Below the pieces are notes generated by a model, which searched no databases, was not told the origin of the DNA, and saw only the letters and a program-made list of their open reading frames with translations. From the NCBI RefSeq assembly GCF_022802975.1, contig NZ_JAFEVZ010000001.1, forward strand, positions 496,001-560,000: DNA of 64,000 nt, read 5' to 3'. Within the stretch, counting starts at the first letter, position 1, and each line of letters starts with the position of its first letter. This stretch comes from Flavobacterium pectinovorum. Lineage in GTDB: Bacteria; Bacteroidota; Bacteroidia; Flavobacteriales; Flavobacteriaceae. Below, piece by piece: positions 51,096 through 60,380 of the stretch. A program made the position numbers and the translations under genes.

Positions 51096-52514
51096 ATGAG
51101 AAACTATAATTTTATTTCATATAAAAGGCTCCTTATGGGTTTACTGCAGTTAATCCTGCCATTGTTGTTTATGGGATGTGATGATTTGATCGATATAGAT
51201 CCGCCTAAAACAGAGGTAGTGGCTGAGTCTGTATTTCAAAGTGATGCCAATGCAAGTGCTGCCTTGATTGGCATGTATAGCAGTATGGTAAAAAATAATA
51301 ATATACTGCAAGTAGGATTAGGTACAAGCCTTTCTGCTGACGAAACAGATCCGCTTTACATTTTTGATTTTCTATATACTAATTTTGGCAACAATAATTT
51401 GACTTCTTCAGATTTTGGAGCATCAGGATATTGGGGGGGATTTTATCAAATAATATATCAGGCTAACAGTATTATTGATAACAGTACTAATTCTAAGGGA
51501 ATGACTGATGCAGGGCGCTCAAAAATTATTGCCGAGGCCAAGTTTGTCCGGGCTTTAAATTTCTTTTATCTGGTTAATATGTTTGGTCCTGTGCCGCTTT
51601 CAGTAACATCTGATGTAAAAGTTAGCAGGGCTTTAGAGAGAGCTCCTGCTGCGGATGTTTATGCCCAGATTATTTCTGATTTGAAAGAGGCAGAAGCGAA
51701 TCTTCCAGCAGACTATACCAGTTATGGCGGTAAAAGGGACAGGCCTGTTAAAAGCGCAGCTACTGCCTTACTGGCAAAAGTATACCTGTACATGGGGGAT
51801 TACGCCAATGCGGAAAGTAAAGCAACTGAAGTGATCAATACGGCTGATCTGTATCAGCTCCTGCCAAGTCAGGAAATTGGCGATGTATTCTTAAAGGACA
51901 GCAGTGAAAGTATTTTTGCTTTAAATACGGCAACGGAAACAGGGCATTTTCTTACAAATGAGGATAATTATTATATGTATGGATTTTTATATGGAACTGA
52001 TGGCCCTGCCTATGTGATGACTGCATCATTAGCTAATGCTTTTGAACCGGGGGATGCGCGAAAAACGGCATGGGTAGGTACTTTCAATTATGATGGGACT
52101 GATTATTTTTATGCAGCAAAGTATAAAGATTATGAAGTGACCACATCCCCTTCAGAATACTCGGTTGTTTTGAGATTATCCGAAATGTACCTGATCCGCG
52201 CAGAGGCCCGTGCCATGCAAAATAATCTTATAAATGCAAAAGAGGATTTGAATGTTATTCGCCAAAGAGCATTACTTACTGTTATAGAACCTACTTCGCA
52301 ATCTGAGATACTAGATGCTGTCATTCAGGAAAGACGTGTCGAATTATTCATGGAATACGGAAACAGATGGTTTGATTTAAAAAGAACAGGGAGAGTTGAC
52401 GCTCTGATGAGTACCCTTAAGCCAGAATCATGGCAATCTACTGATGCCTTTTATCCTATTCCTATTGATGAAATAAGAAAGGCTCCCCAATTAAAACAAA
52501 ATGATGGGTATTAA
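51096..52514 (+). CDS. SusD/RagB-like outer-membrane lipoprotein (module 3)
   Basis: 472 residues from ATG 51096 (MRNYNFISYKRLL); the open frame from 51054 overlaps the SusC end and starts with TTG. Lipobox LFMGC with Cys28. SusD features: ASAALIGMYSSMVKNNN, KFVRALNFFYLVNMFGPVPL, ATALLAKVYLYMGDYANAE, VVLRLSEMYLIRAEARAMQN and ELFMEYGNRWFDLKRTG. Its sequence pattern is near that of the module 1 SusD. It should bind ligand at the surface for the receptor 17 bases upstream. Confidence 0.93.
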   Translation: MRNYNFISYKRLLMGLLQLILPLLFMGCDDLIDIDPPKTEVVAESVFQSDANASAALIGMYSSMVKNNNILQVGLGTSLSADETDPLYIFDFLYTNFGNNNLTSSDFGASGYWGGFYQIIYQANSIIDNSTNSKGMTDAGRSKIIAEAKFVRALNFFYLVNMFGPVPLSVTSDVKVSRALERAPAADVYAQIISDLKEAEANLPADYTSYGGKRDRPVKSAATALLAKVYLYMGDYANAESKATEVINTADLYQLLPSQEIGDVFLKDSSESIFALNTATETGHFLTNEDNYYMYGFLYGTDGPAYVMTASLANAFEPGDARKTAWVGTFNYDGTDYFYAAKYKDYEVTTSPSEYSVVLRLSEMYLIRAEARAMQNNLINAKEDLNVIRQRALLTVIEPTSQSEILDAVIQERRVELFMEYGNRWFDLKRTGRVDALMSTLKPESWQSTDAFYPIPIDEIRKAPQLKQNDGY

Positions 52515-52850
52515 TTAAAATACATTTTTGGTTAAAACGCAATTACTTTAGTTCGGTTAATTAAATGTTGACTAACTGAATGGTCTTTCTGTGGCCATTC
52601 AGTGGTCATCATGAGCCGCTGGGGAGTGTAAATGCAGATAAAAATCAATACCAGAAACCCCAGTGATGCCTTTTTTGTTTTCAATAATGTAAAGCCGAGC
52701 GCTGGAGAAAATTCAGGTGCTTACCATAGATTTATAAAATATCCTTTCATTTTTTAAAATTAGAATACTGTAATTCGATATGCTATTCGGGTTACATCTT
52801 ACCATTCGTTATCATAGATAACCGCCAAGGTTTCGTTACAAATAAATAAT
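52515..52850. other. 336-base gap between SusD and the metalloprotease pair
   Basis: No gene. An inverted repeat ACTGAATGG/CCATTCAGT (52575-52583 with 52595-52603) lacks a T-run, so a terminator call is weak. An A-rich leader precedes the ATG at 52851. The protease pair may have its own promoter here. Confidence 0.4.
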
Positions 52851-55436
52851 ATGAAAAAAAATAAAATCAGCTGGATCCTTCCAGCGGTACTTCTCTGTAT
52901 TGCAGGGATTAATAGTACTTTTTCACAGACTGATAAAAGAAGTTCTAAAAAAGAGAAAGCAGCTAAAATGAATATGAAGTCTGATACGATATCAGATGTG
53001 AACAAACCACAGCCCTATGATAAGGTCATTACTTCGGACGCCACTTTGTTCAAAGGTGTATTTGTAGTTGCTAAAGTAAAAGACCGGTACTTATTTGAGA
53101 TTCCATATTCAGTTTTAGACCGTGATTTTCAGATCACCAGCCGAATAGGAAAAGGGCCTTCCCTTATGCAAAGAACAGTAGAGGTTTCAGCAGGAAAATT
53201 GTTAGAGAGTATGCAGATCCGTTTTACCAAAGGGCCAAATGATAATTTGTTCATTAAACGTTTTGTGTATGATGAGGTGGCAACTGACACTTCTGATAAT
53301 GGGCTTTACAGGGCACTGAAAATAAATGACCTGCAGCCTGTAATGTCAGTATTTAAAATAAAAGCTTACGGAAAAGAATCAATTGTCATAGATGTAACGG
53401 ACTATATCAATAGTGATTTACGAATTTTTGCAGGGAATTTAAAAGAACTATTTCAGGGGGCATCCTTTCAGGCAGACCGTTCTTACATCAAAAGTATAGA
53501 AGCCCTTCCAATGAGTATAGAATTATCAACGGTAAAAACGTATGATGGACCCCAATCTGCTGTTACTACAGAGGTTAATACCTCGTTTTTACTGCTTCCG
53601 CTGGAGCTAATGCCTATTCGTTATTCTGATGAAAGAGTTGGATATAGTGAACAATTAAGAACAGACTTAGACCAGGATCCCCAGAGAATCAAAAAAGTCG
53701 GCATCATTAACAGATGGTTTTTAGAACCCAGGGCAGAAGATTTTGATAAATATGAAAAGGGCGAAGTCGTTGAGCCTAAAAAACCGATTGTTTTTTATAT
53801 TAATCCTACTACGCCAAAAAAATGGGTTCCTTATATTAAAAAAGCAGTAAATAACTGGCAGGCTGCATTTGAAAAGGCAGGCTTTAAAAATGCCATATAT
53901 GCAAAAGAGAGTACCCTTAGTGACTCTCTCTGGAATGCAAAAAACGGGGGACTCAATACTATTGATTATGCGGCTTCATTGGCATCGGATATTATACATA
54001 AGCTTGTGATAGATCCAAGAAGCGGAGAGATTTTGCAGGCCAATATAGAAATAAACCATAATGTACTCAATGAGTTGTACAATAATTATGTGCTTCAGGC
54101 GGGAACCATTGACAAAAGAGCTCAAAACAGCCAGTTCAGCAATGAGCTGATGGGTGAACTCCTTAGTGCAGAACTTACGGGTCATATAGGACTTTCATTA
54201 GGACTTCTGCCAAATGCCGGGGCGGCATCGACGGTTCCCCTGGAAAAGCTGAGAGATAAGCAATGGGTTGCAAAACATGGGATAAGCCCTTCTATTATGC
54301 AAAACGCACTGATTAATTATGTGGCACAACCTGAGGATAATATTTCGCAAGATGGGATTTTAGGACGTGTAGGGGATTATGACAAATGGGCTATTTCATG
54401 GGGATACAGAATTTTTCCTAAGATGAAAAATCCAATTGAAGAGCGCAATTTTCTGCGCAGAATGATCACCGACAGCCTGCGCGTGAACCCACAATTATAC
54501 TATGGCGCACAGGTTAAATTGGATGAGGTTGTCTGGGACCCCCGCAACCAGCCTAATAACCTGAGTGATAATATTGTTGAGGCAAGTAAATTAGGGATAA
54601 AAAATTTGAGAACAGTAATAAACAAACTTCCTAAATGGAACCAAAATGAGCTGGAAATATATTCAACCAGTGGAGGTAAGCTTGGTGTTAATTTAAGCCG
54701 TCTGATAGGCCAATATTATATTTATGTGGAAAATGTATCGAGTCTTTTTGGCACTTATTATTATAATCCCCAGGATCCGGGATCTACCCAGAAGGTATTC
54801 AGCAGTGTGCCTTTAGAGAAGCAGAAAGCCGCAATGGCATTTTACAGGTCTGAATTGTTTGAAAAAGGTCCTGAATGGCTTATAAATAATCCAACATCAG
54901 AACTCACTTTGGATATTCCGTATAATAACGATATGTATTTAACCGGTACAAACCTATTATCACGAATACTGGATTTTAAAAAGCTTAAAAATATAAATGC
55001 AACGGCAGAACGTTTTGGTGGCGATAAAACCTATACATTGATTTCGTATCTAAATGATCTTGATAAGGGGGTCTGGACTGAATTAAACACTTCCAGTAAG
55101 GTAAGCAGCTATCATATGCTATTGCAAAAAATGTACTTAAAATCATTGGGTATGGTTATCGATACGCCTCGTGATGTCATGAATACCAATACCATTGCAC
55201 TGGTCAGAGGGCATCTTATTGATTTAAAACAAAAAATAAGCAATTCAGCGAAGATTTCCGCAGACAAGAATACAAGGGACCATTATCTGGATTTACTGGC
55301 AAAAACAAATTTCCTTCTGAATCCCAAAAGAGTAGTTACTCCCCCGGCGCCTGCGCTGCCTTCAGATCCAAACGCGAAGAAAAGCATCCAGCAGGGAAGT
55401 GTAGAATATTGGGAAAAAGAGACTGTAGAATACTAA
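52851..55436 (+). CDS. DUF5117/DUF5118-type metalloprotease homologue, catalytically degenerate
   Basis: 861 residues with a signal peptide (about 1-25). The layout matches the neighbouring protease: a DUF5118-like opening (YDKVITSDATLFKGVFVVAKVKDRY), DUF5117 body, then the metzincin-type domain. Where the neighbour has HEIGHTLGLKH, this protein has GHIGLSLGLLP (residues 444-454; bases 54180-54212): all three zinc His are Gly, Leu and Pro and the catalytic Glu is His. The Met-turn SIMDY is SIMQN. The flanking blocks STVP-EKLRDK-W and NYVAQPEDNIS are kept, so the fold persists without the active site. Probably a pseudoprotease: a binding, regulatory or decoy partner. It precedes the intact enzyme by 21 bases. 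Confidence 0.88.
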   Translation: MKKNKISWILPAVLLCIAGINSTFSQTDKRSSKKEKAAKMNMKSDTISDVNKPQPYDKVITSDATLFKGVFVVAKVKDRYLFEIPYSVLDRDFQITSRIGKGPSLMQRTVEVSAGKLLESMQIRFTKGPNDNLFIKRFVYDEVATDTSDNGLYRALKINDLQPVMSVFKIKAYGKESIVIDVTDYINSDLRIFAGNLKELFQGASFQADRSYIKSIEALPMSIELSTVKTYDGPQSAVTTEVNTSFLLLPLELMPIRYSDERVGYSEQLRTDLDQDPQRIKKVGIINRWFLEPRAEDFDKYEKGEVVEPKKPIVFYINPTTPKKWVPYIKKAVNNWQAAFEKAGFKNAIYAKESTLSDSLWNAKNGGLNTIDYAASLASDIIHKLVIDPRSGEILQANIEINHNVLNELYNNYVLQAGTIDKRAQNSQFSNELMGELLSAELTGHIGLSLGLLPNAGAASTVPLEKLRDKQWVAKHGISPSIMQNALINYVAQPEDNISQDGILGRVGDYDKWAISWGYRIFPKMKNPIEERNFLRRMITDSLRVNPQLYYGAQVKLDEVVWDPRNQPNNLSDNIVEASKLGIKNLRTVINKLPKWNQNELEIYSTSGGKLGVNLSRLIGQYYIYVENVSSLFGTYYYNPQDPGSTQKVFSSVPLEKQKAAMAFYRSELFEKGPEWLINNPTSELTLDIPYNNDMYLTGTNLLSRILDFKKLKNINATAERFGGDKTYTLISYLNDLDKGVWTELNTSSKVSSYHMLLQKMYLKSLGMVIDTPRDVMNTNTIALVRGHLIDLKQKISNSAKISADKNTRDHYLDLLAKTNFLLNPKRVVTPPAPALPSDPNAKKSIQQGSVEYWEKETVEY

Positions 55437-55457
55437 GCTAATCTGAAGAAAAACATT

Positions 55458-57917
55458 ATGTTACATAAAAATATTTATATCGTTTTAGCTGTATTGCTAT
55501 TTCCTTTTTTTCTGGCTGCCCAGGCTATTGCGCCTGCGCCTTCAGGGACTGTTCCCAGCCAGGTAAGCGAACCGGTTCCCTTTGATGTGCTTATTACCCC
55601 TGAAGCGAAGAGTGTTATGGGTCTTATAAATGTATATACGGTTAAGGACCGGTATTATTTTGAAATTAAGGATTCTATTTTAAATCAGCCGATCCTGATA
55701 TTGAATCGTCTTGTAAAATCATCTGTTGCCATAAACAAGAACAAAGAGGGGTTTGCGGGTGAAGAATTGGGAGAAAATACCATTATTTTCAAAAAAGGTA
55801 ATGGCAGAAAGATTCTTATTACCAGTACGGAGAGTTTTGACCGATCGGAGGATTCTACTAAAAACGGAATGAAAAGAGCTGTAGAGATGAACAGTACTCC
55901 CGGTGTAAGGATGGCTTTTGATGTTAAGGCCTATGGGAAAGAAAAGGCTTCTACTTTAATTGATGTAACTGATTTTCTATCGGGAAATAACAAACTTGTT
56001 TCAGGTAATTCATTTGGTCAAAAGCCTTTTCAGGCAGATAAGTCCTATATTGACAAGATTGAGTCTTTTCCAATCAATACAGAAATACAGGCCTATAAAA
56101 CGTATGGTATCGGAACAAAAGACAGCACCATGACAGTTGTTCTGAATACTTCATTTCTGTTATTGCCAAAAAAGGTAATGAAAGAACGTTACAGTGATTC
56201 CAGAATAGGATATTTTACACCTTTTAATTATGATTTTGATAAGGATCCAAAACAGGTCCAAATGGCCCTTAAGATTTCGCGCTGGAGACTAGAACCAAAA
56301 CCTGAGGATTTAGAAAGGTATAAGCGAGGTGAACTTGTTGAGCCTTTAAAGCCAATTGTTTTTTATATTGATCCGGCAACACCAAAGAAATGGGTTCCGT
56401 ATCTTATAGCAGGTGTCAATGACTGGCAGGCGGCATTTGAAAAAGCGGGTTTCAAAAATGCCATTAAAGCCATTGAAGTACCTAAAGAGGATAAGGACTG
56501 GAACATGAACGATGCCCGTTACAGCGTAATTGTATACAAGCCCTCCACTATGGCCAATGCGATGGGCCCGCATGTCAGTGATAAACGAAGCGGTGAAATA
56601 ATTGCTTCTCACGTAAGCTGGTACCATAATGTAATGACACTGCTTCACGAATGGTATTTCCTTCAAGCCGGTGCAATTGACAAAAGTGCGCAGCAGCCGG
56701 AATTTGATACTGAATTGATGGGTGCATTAATTCGATTTGTTTCCTCCCATGAAATTGGACATACCTTGGGGCTAAAACATAATTTTGGTTCGTCATCAAC
56801 AGTTCCGGTAGAGAAACTGCGTGATAAAAAATGGGTTGAAGAAAACGGTCACACACCGTCAATTATGGATTATGCCCGATTTAATTATGTAGCACAGCCT
56901 GAAGATAATATTTCCAAAGCAGGTATTTTTCCAAGAGTTGGGGACTATGATAAATGGGCTATTGAATGGGGCTATCGCATGTATCCTGATATAAAGGACC
57001 TCAATGAAGAAACAAAGATGCTGTTCAAAAAAACTACCGATATTTTAAGGGTCAGCCCCAGATTGTTTTATGGAGAGCAAATAGTTTTTGGTGATTTAAA
57101 AGATTCCCGATCTCAAAGTGAGGATTTAAGTGATGATGTCATCACAGCGAATACCTATGGCATAAAAAATCTTAAAAGGATAGCAGCTAATTTACTGCAA
57201 TGGTCCGAGATGCCAGGCGATCAGTATGCCATAAATTCAGGGAACGGCTTAAGAAGAAATTACGGAGGTCTGCTAACCCAGCTTTCCATATATCATTCCC
57301 ATGTTGTCAATACAATCGGCAAAGGGTATTATAATAATAAGGCGGCAGGGGATACGACCAGGATTTTTTATCTTATTCCAAAGACTAAACAGCAGCAAGC
57401 TATGGCCTATTTGAATAGAGAAGTCTTTGCCAAAGAGCCACTTTGGATACAGCCTGCCCAAATTAGGGATAAGATTTGGAGCCCTACAAGGGGTGAGCTA
57501 ACATCGCTTGTTTCAGACGGTGTCTTAGTAAGCCTGCTTGAACTGCAAAAGCTTATTAACCTTGAAAATGCAGCCTTGCTGTATGGTGAGAAAACCTACA
57601 CACCGCGTGATTTTTTTAAAGATCTGGATCAGGGTATCTGGCCGGAGCTTTCCACCGCTGCTACAGTTGGCACTTTTCATATGGGGCTGCAGCAAAAATA
57701 TATTGCCACCCTGGTTAAAGCCGTAGAGGATGAAAATTTATCGACTAGTCCATTTAGAGGTTTTAATCCCATAAGCGGTATTATAACATCGCAATTAAAG
57801 TCTTTAAAAAATAAAATAAAATTAGTATTGCCTAAGATCAAGGATACTGCTACAAAATATCATTATAATGACGTTTTATTACAAATCGATTCCCTTGAGA
57901 ACGAAAGTATAAATTAA
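55458..57917 (+). CDS. Zinc-dependent metalloprotease, DUF5117/DUF5118 type, active-site intact
   Basis: 819 residues with a signal peptide (about 1-22, ending FFLAAQA). DUF5118-like opening (FDVLITPEAKSVMGLINVYTVKDRY), DUF5117 middle (residues about 90-290), then the metzincin domain with H431-E432-I-G-H435-T-L-G-L-K-H441 (bases 56748-56780) and the Met-turn SIMDYARFNYVAQPEDN. Zinc ligands and catalytic Glu are all present. A periplasmic or surface endopeptidase for peptides or proteins. It is 21 bases after its degenerate paralogue, so the two are made together. A strong terminator follows. Confidence 0.92.
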   Translation: MLHKNIYIVLAVLLFPFFLAAQAIAPAPSGTVPSQVSEPVPFDVLITPEAKSVMGLINVYTVKDRYYFEIKDSILNQPILILNRLVKSSVAINKNKEGFAGEELGENTIIFKKGNGRKILITSTESFDRSEDSTKNGMKRAVEMNSTPGVRMAFDVKAYGKEKASTLIDVTDFLSGNNKLVSGNSFGQKPFQADKSYIDKIESFPINTEIQAYKTYGIGTKDSTMTVVLNTSFLLLPKKVMKERYSDSRIGYFTPFNYDFDKDPKQVQMALKISRWRLEPKPEDLERYKRGELVEPLKPIVFYIDPATPKKWVPYLIAGVNDWQAAFEKAGFKNAIKAIEVPKEDKDWNMNDARYSVIVYKPSTMANAMGPHVSDKRSGEIIASHVSWYHNVMTLLHEWYFLQAGAIDKSAQQPEFDTELMGALIRFVSSHEIGHTLGLKHNFGSSSTVPVEKLRDKKWVEENGHTPSIMDYARFNYVAQPEDNISKAGIFPRVGDYDKWAIEWGYRMYPDIKDLNEETKMLFKKTTDILRVSPRLFYGEQIVFGDLKDSRSQSEDLSDDVITANTYGIKNLKRIAANLLQWSEMPGDQYAINSGNGLRRNYGGLLTQLSIYHSHVVNTIGKGYYNNKAAGDTTRIFYLIPKTKQQQAMAYLNREVFAKEPLWIQPAQIRDKIWSPTRGELTSLVSDGVLVSLLELQKLINLENAALLYGEKTYTPRDFFKDLDQGIWPELSTAATVGTFHMGLQQKYIATLVKAVEDENLSTSPFRGFNPISGIITSQLKSLKNKIKLVLPKIKDTATKYHYNDVLLQIDSLENESIN

Positions 57918-58012
57918 AGATAGTTGAGAATTGGGGCTTTTTATTCGTTTGAGATTTTTTGAATTAGTAAACAAAAAAAAAGAAAGACTTGTAGATATTT
58001 ATAAAAGCCCTC

Positions 58013-58044
58013 AAGAGCTGTTCGAAAGGACAGCTCTTTTTTGG
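58013..58044 (+). terminator. Terminator of module 3
   Basis: AAGAGCTGT (58013-58021) pairs perfectly with ACAGCTCTT (58030-58038) with an 8-base loop, followed by a T-run. It ends the SusCD-protease transcript about 96 bases past the last stop. Confidence 0.8.
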
Positions 58045-58205
58045 GTTTTGGCCGGAGTGCCAAAAAACTTTTTTTACTTTAAATGATAATAATGCTAAAA
58101 AATAGAGGTTTGTAAGTGTTATTGACTAGTTAATTATATTTGTAAATGAAAAGTTAATGTGGGTAGAAAAAGAGTAAGATAATTGTCTTTTGATAAAAAT
58201 TATAT

Positions 58206-58613
58206 ATGGAAACAAAAAACAATGAACAGGATCCGAAGTGGATAGCAGGGGTCTGTAAGTCTGAGATAGGACCTGTGCTTGACACCTTATATGTTATAAG
58301 CAGTAAATGGCGTATTCATATTATAGTGGCTTTAATCAGCGGGAATAAAAGGTTTGGAGAATTAAAAAAAGGCATACCTAAGATTGCTTCGAAAGTTCTT
58401 TCCCAGGAATTAAAAGATATGGAACAGCACGGGTTTATAATAAAAAAGAATTATAGTACCTCTTCTCTCAGGGTGGAGTATGAACTGACCCCTTACAGCC
58501 AATCGATTAAACCCGTTATTAATGCTTTGCGGGATTTTGGAAGGCTGCACAGGGATAAAATCAGAATGGAAATAGATATAAAAGAAGCTTCCAAAATGAA
58601 AAATAAGTTATAA
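58206..58613 (+). CDS. HxlR family winged-helix transcriptional regulator
   Basis: 135 residues. DTLYVISSKWRIHIIVALISGNKRFGELKKGIPKIASKVLSQELKDMEQHGFI contains the helix-turn-helix, YELTPYSQSIKPVINALRDFG is the closing dimer helix. Single gene with an A-rich leader; no divergent partner, so its target is not clear. It lies at the edge of the accessory region. An N-terminal Cys (C17, in AGVCKSEIG) is in the region where HxlR proteins sense electrophiles, but that role is only possible. Confidence 0.9.
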   Translation: METKNNEQDPKWIAGVCKSEIGPVLDTLYVISSKWRIHIIVALISGNKRFGELKKGIPKIASKVLSQELKDMEQHGFIIKKNYSTSSLRVEYELTPYSQSIKPVINALRDFGRLHRDKIRMEIDIKEASKMKNKL

Positions 58614-58715
58614 GTGGCAGGGAAGATTATAAAGTGACATTTGATTATGCTGTAATAAATCAAATTATGGTCAATTATTTAGGTTTTTATAATCAGTAAA
58701 ATAATTATCCTGCTA

Positions 58716-58898
58716 CTATGCCTGTTGTTTGTGGTCAAAATTTTCAAAGCGTTTATCGGTATGGGAAACATTCCTGAAATAATCTGCCTTTTTTATTGCT
58801 TCGGCTAAATTGGATATATCAATGTTTTCTTTGTTTTTATCTTCTATTTGTATTATAATGTCAGGGTTTAAAAGGACAGGCAGGTTATACCTGCCTGA
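58716..58898 (-). pseudogene. Start-less open frame downstream of the DUF932 gene
   Basis: Sixty codons open on the minus strand from just after the DUF932 stop, ending TAG, encode a polar protein-like sequence (LNPDIIIQIEDKNKENIDIS, then NLAEAIKKADYFRNV) with no ATG, GTG or TTG start. It is either a gene fragment left by a rearrangement or chance. The first codons overlap the hairpin at 58877-58897. Confidence 0.3.
58877..58897 (-). terminator. Hairpin after the DUF932 gene
   Basis: CAGGCAGG (58877-58884) pairs perfectly with CCTGCCTG (58890-58897), loop TTATA; on the minus strand TCCTTTT follows. Placed 4 bases past the DUF932 stop. Confidence 0.65.
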
Positions 58899-58901
58899 TT
58901 A

Positions 58902-59963
58902 CTAATTAAGATTTAAGGCATCTGAGCCTTTACTGGCAAAATCCACGCAGAGGTTAAAAGCGGACTGCGTGCGAATCTGTGCTGTACCCCCCATCAAAAG
59001 GGACGTTAATTTGGCTTCATCGCTTTTGTAATTTCTCCTATTCTGGAAATAACCCGTTACGGCATTGTAGGCCCCAAATACAGTCCCTTTGGTGGTATCC
59101 ATAAGCTGTGTTGGGTTGCTCATAGCGTATTCAAATGCGCTATCGACCATATTGGTAAAACAAGTAGATAATTCGTCTTGTTTACCCTCCTGTATGGTTT
59201 TAAGCACTTCTTTACTTGGAACAAGGGCGGACTGTATTAGTTTTTTCACTTCATTGTCCGTGATTCGGATTTTTGTCCAATGGTTAAAAATGGATTCCAT
59301 CTGCGCTGAGAGCATATCGGATATACCCATTACTTTGTGCGCCTGTTCCAAACGCTGTTTGGCATTGGAGGTATGGCGAATACGAACAGTATTGGTCTTA
59401 TTGTTCATAGCGGCATTCAGGGTATTGTTGCATACGATACGTATGGGGGTGAATGCTGCGGTAATGCTTCCGCTTGCGTCATGGGAAGTGGTCAGGAAAA
59501 GATATTTTTCAATCAAATCATCGTTACCAACCCTGATATAATCTGGCAATTTTGCCGTTATAAAGATGCGTTCCCCTTTCCCGAGTGCCCCTGCGGTTTC
59601 GTACAGGATACCGTCACCGCCAACGATGCTGTCAAAAAAAGAAAAGGCATCCCTGTTTTGTACAATTTGGTAGTCTTTGCCCACTACACCCAGTACGGCA
59701 TCATTATCGGTTCGCACCGTACTGAAGTAATTTGGTACTTCTATTTTACTCAGAATGATTTGTTTATCCAGAATAATTTCGGCAGAACCGGCTGTAAACA
59801 GTTTGCGTTTTTCCACCTCATAATCCAAACCTGCGTGCTGAATTGCCTGGGCGCTTGTGGGGTAATCGGTAATAATCTGCCCCAAATTGTGCCATGCTTT
59901 TTGCTTAGTACTGAAAAAACTGTGTTTTCCGCACTTCTCGTTGTAATTGATATTGTGTGCCAT
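58902..59963 (-). CDS. DUF932 family protein (phage/plasmid-like)
   Basis: 353 residues. Opening MAHNINYNEKCGKHSFFSTKQKAWHNLG and the core HAGLDYEVEKRKLF, VLGVVGKDYQIVQNRDAFSFFD, FLTTSHDASGSITAAFTPIRIVCNNTLNAA are the pattern of DUF932 (phage/plasmid-related TIGR03299). The biochemical role is unknown. Such genes travel with SSB and recombination genes on Bacteroidota integrative elements. It follows the SSB gene by 30 bases, forming one transcript with it. Its presence is the strongest sign that this end of the window is mobile-element DNA. Confidence 0.9.
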   Translation of the reverse strand: MAHNINYNEKCGKHSFFSTKQKAWHNLGQIITDYPTSAQAIQHAGLDYEVEKRKLFTAGSAEIILDKQIILSKIEVPNYFSTVRTDNDAVLGVVGKDYQIVQNRDAFSFFDSIVGGDGILYETAGALGKGERIFITAKLPDYIRVGNDDLIEKYLFLTTSHDASGSITAAFTPIRIVCNNTLNAAMNNKTNTVRIRHTSNAKQRLEQAHKVMGISDMLSAQMESIFNHWTKIRITDNEVKKLIQSALVPSKEVLKTIQEGKQDELSTCFTNMVDSAFEYAMSNPTQLMDTTKGTVFGAYNAVTGYFQNRRNYKSDEAKLTSLLMGGTAQIRTQSAFNLCVDFASKGSDALNLN

Positions 59964-59993
59964 GATGTTAAGTTTTAAATGATTGTGATGCTG

Positions 59994-60380
59994 TTAAAAA
60001 GGTACGTCTGCAGTTTTTTTTGATTTCTTTTTCTTTACTACTGAATTGGCTGTATTACTTTCTGTCTTTTTGGGAAAAACCAAAATCTTGATGTTGTTGG
60101 TGTGAAAGGTCAGCGTGCCTGCTGCTTCGCCTTGGCTGTTATTGTAGACATTCATGCCAATACGCCCAAAGAGCTGTACGAGTGTCCCTTTTTTAAGCCA
60201 CTGTGCTGTTTTTGTATTCAGCCAATAGGAGCAGTCGATATAGGTAACGACTTGCTTTACTTCGGTACTGCCTTTTGGCTTGTAATTGTCATTGATGGCA
60301 ATACTGAAATTGACCACTTGTTTGTCATTGTTCACTTTTTGAACTGATGCATCTGCTGTTACTCGTCCTGTGATTTCCAT
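59994..60380 (-). CDS. ssb: Single-stranded DNA-binding protein, mobile-element type
   Basis: 128 residues. OB-fold opening MEITGRVTADASVQKVNNDKQVVNFSIAIND, with YIDCSYWLNTKTAQWLKKGTLVQLFGRI and a C-terminal tail rich in Lys then ending ADVPF, a variant of the usual acidic PF tip that binds partner proteins. Housekeeping SSB is longer, so this is likely the short element-encoded type. It leads the SSB-DUF932 pair. Confidence 0.9.
   Translation of the reverse strand: MEITGRVTADASVQKVNNDKQVVNFSIAINDNYKPKGSTEVKQVVTYIDCSYWLNTKTAQWLKKGTLVQLFGRIGMNVYNNSQGEAAGTLTFHTNNIKILVFPKKTESNTANSVVKKKKSKKTADVPF

Noticed and set aside
52575..52603. Terminator after the module 3 SusD
   Set aside because: The stem is good but no T-run follows, so it is listed only in the gap description.
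58902..60380. Long plus-strand frames opposite DUF932 and SSB (59089-59541, 59337-59978, 60102-60347)
   Set aside because: They are antisense shadows; the minus-strand proteins are conserved families.
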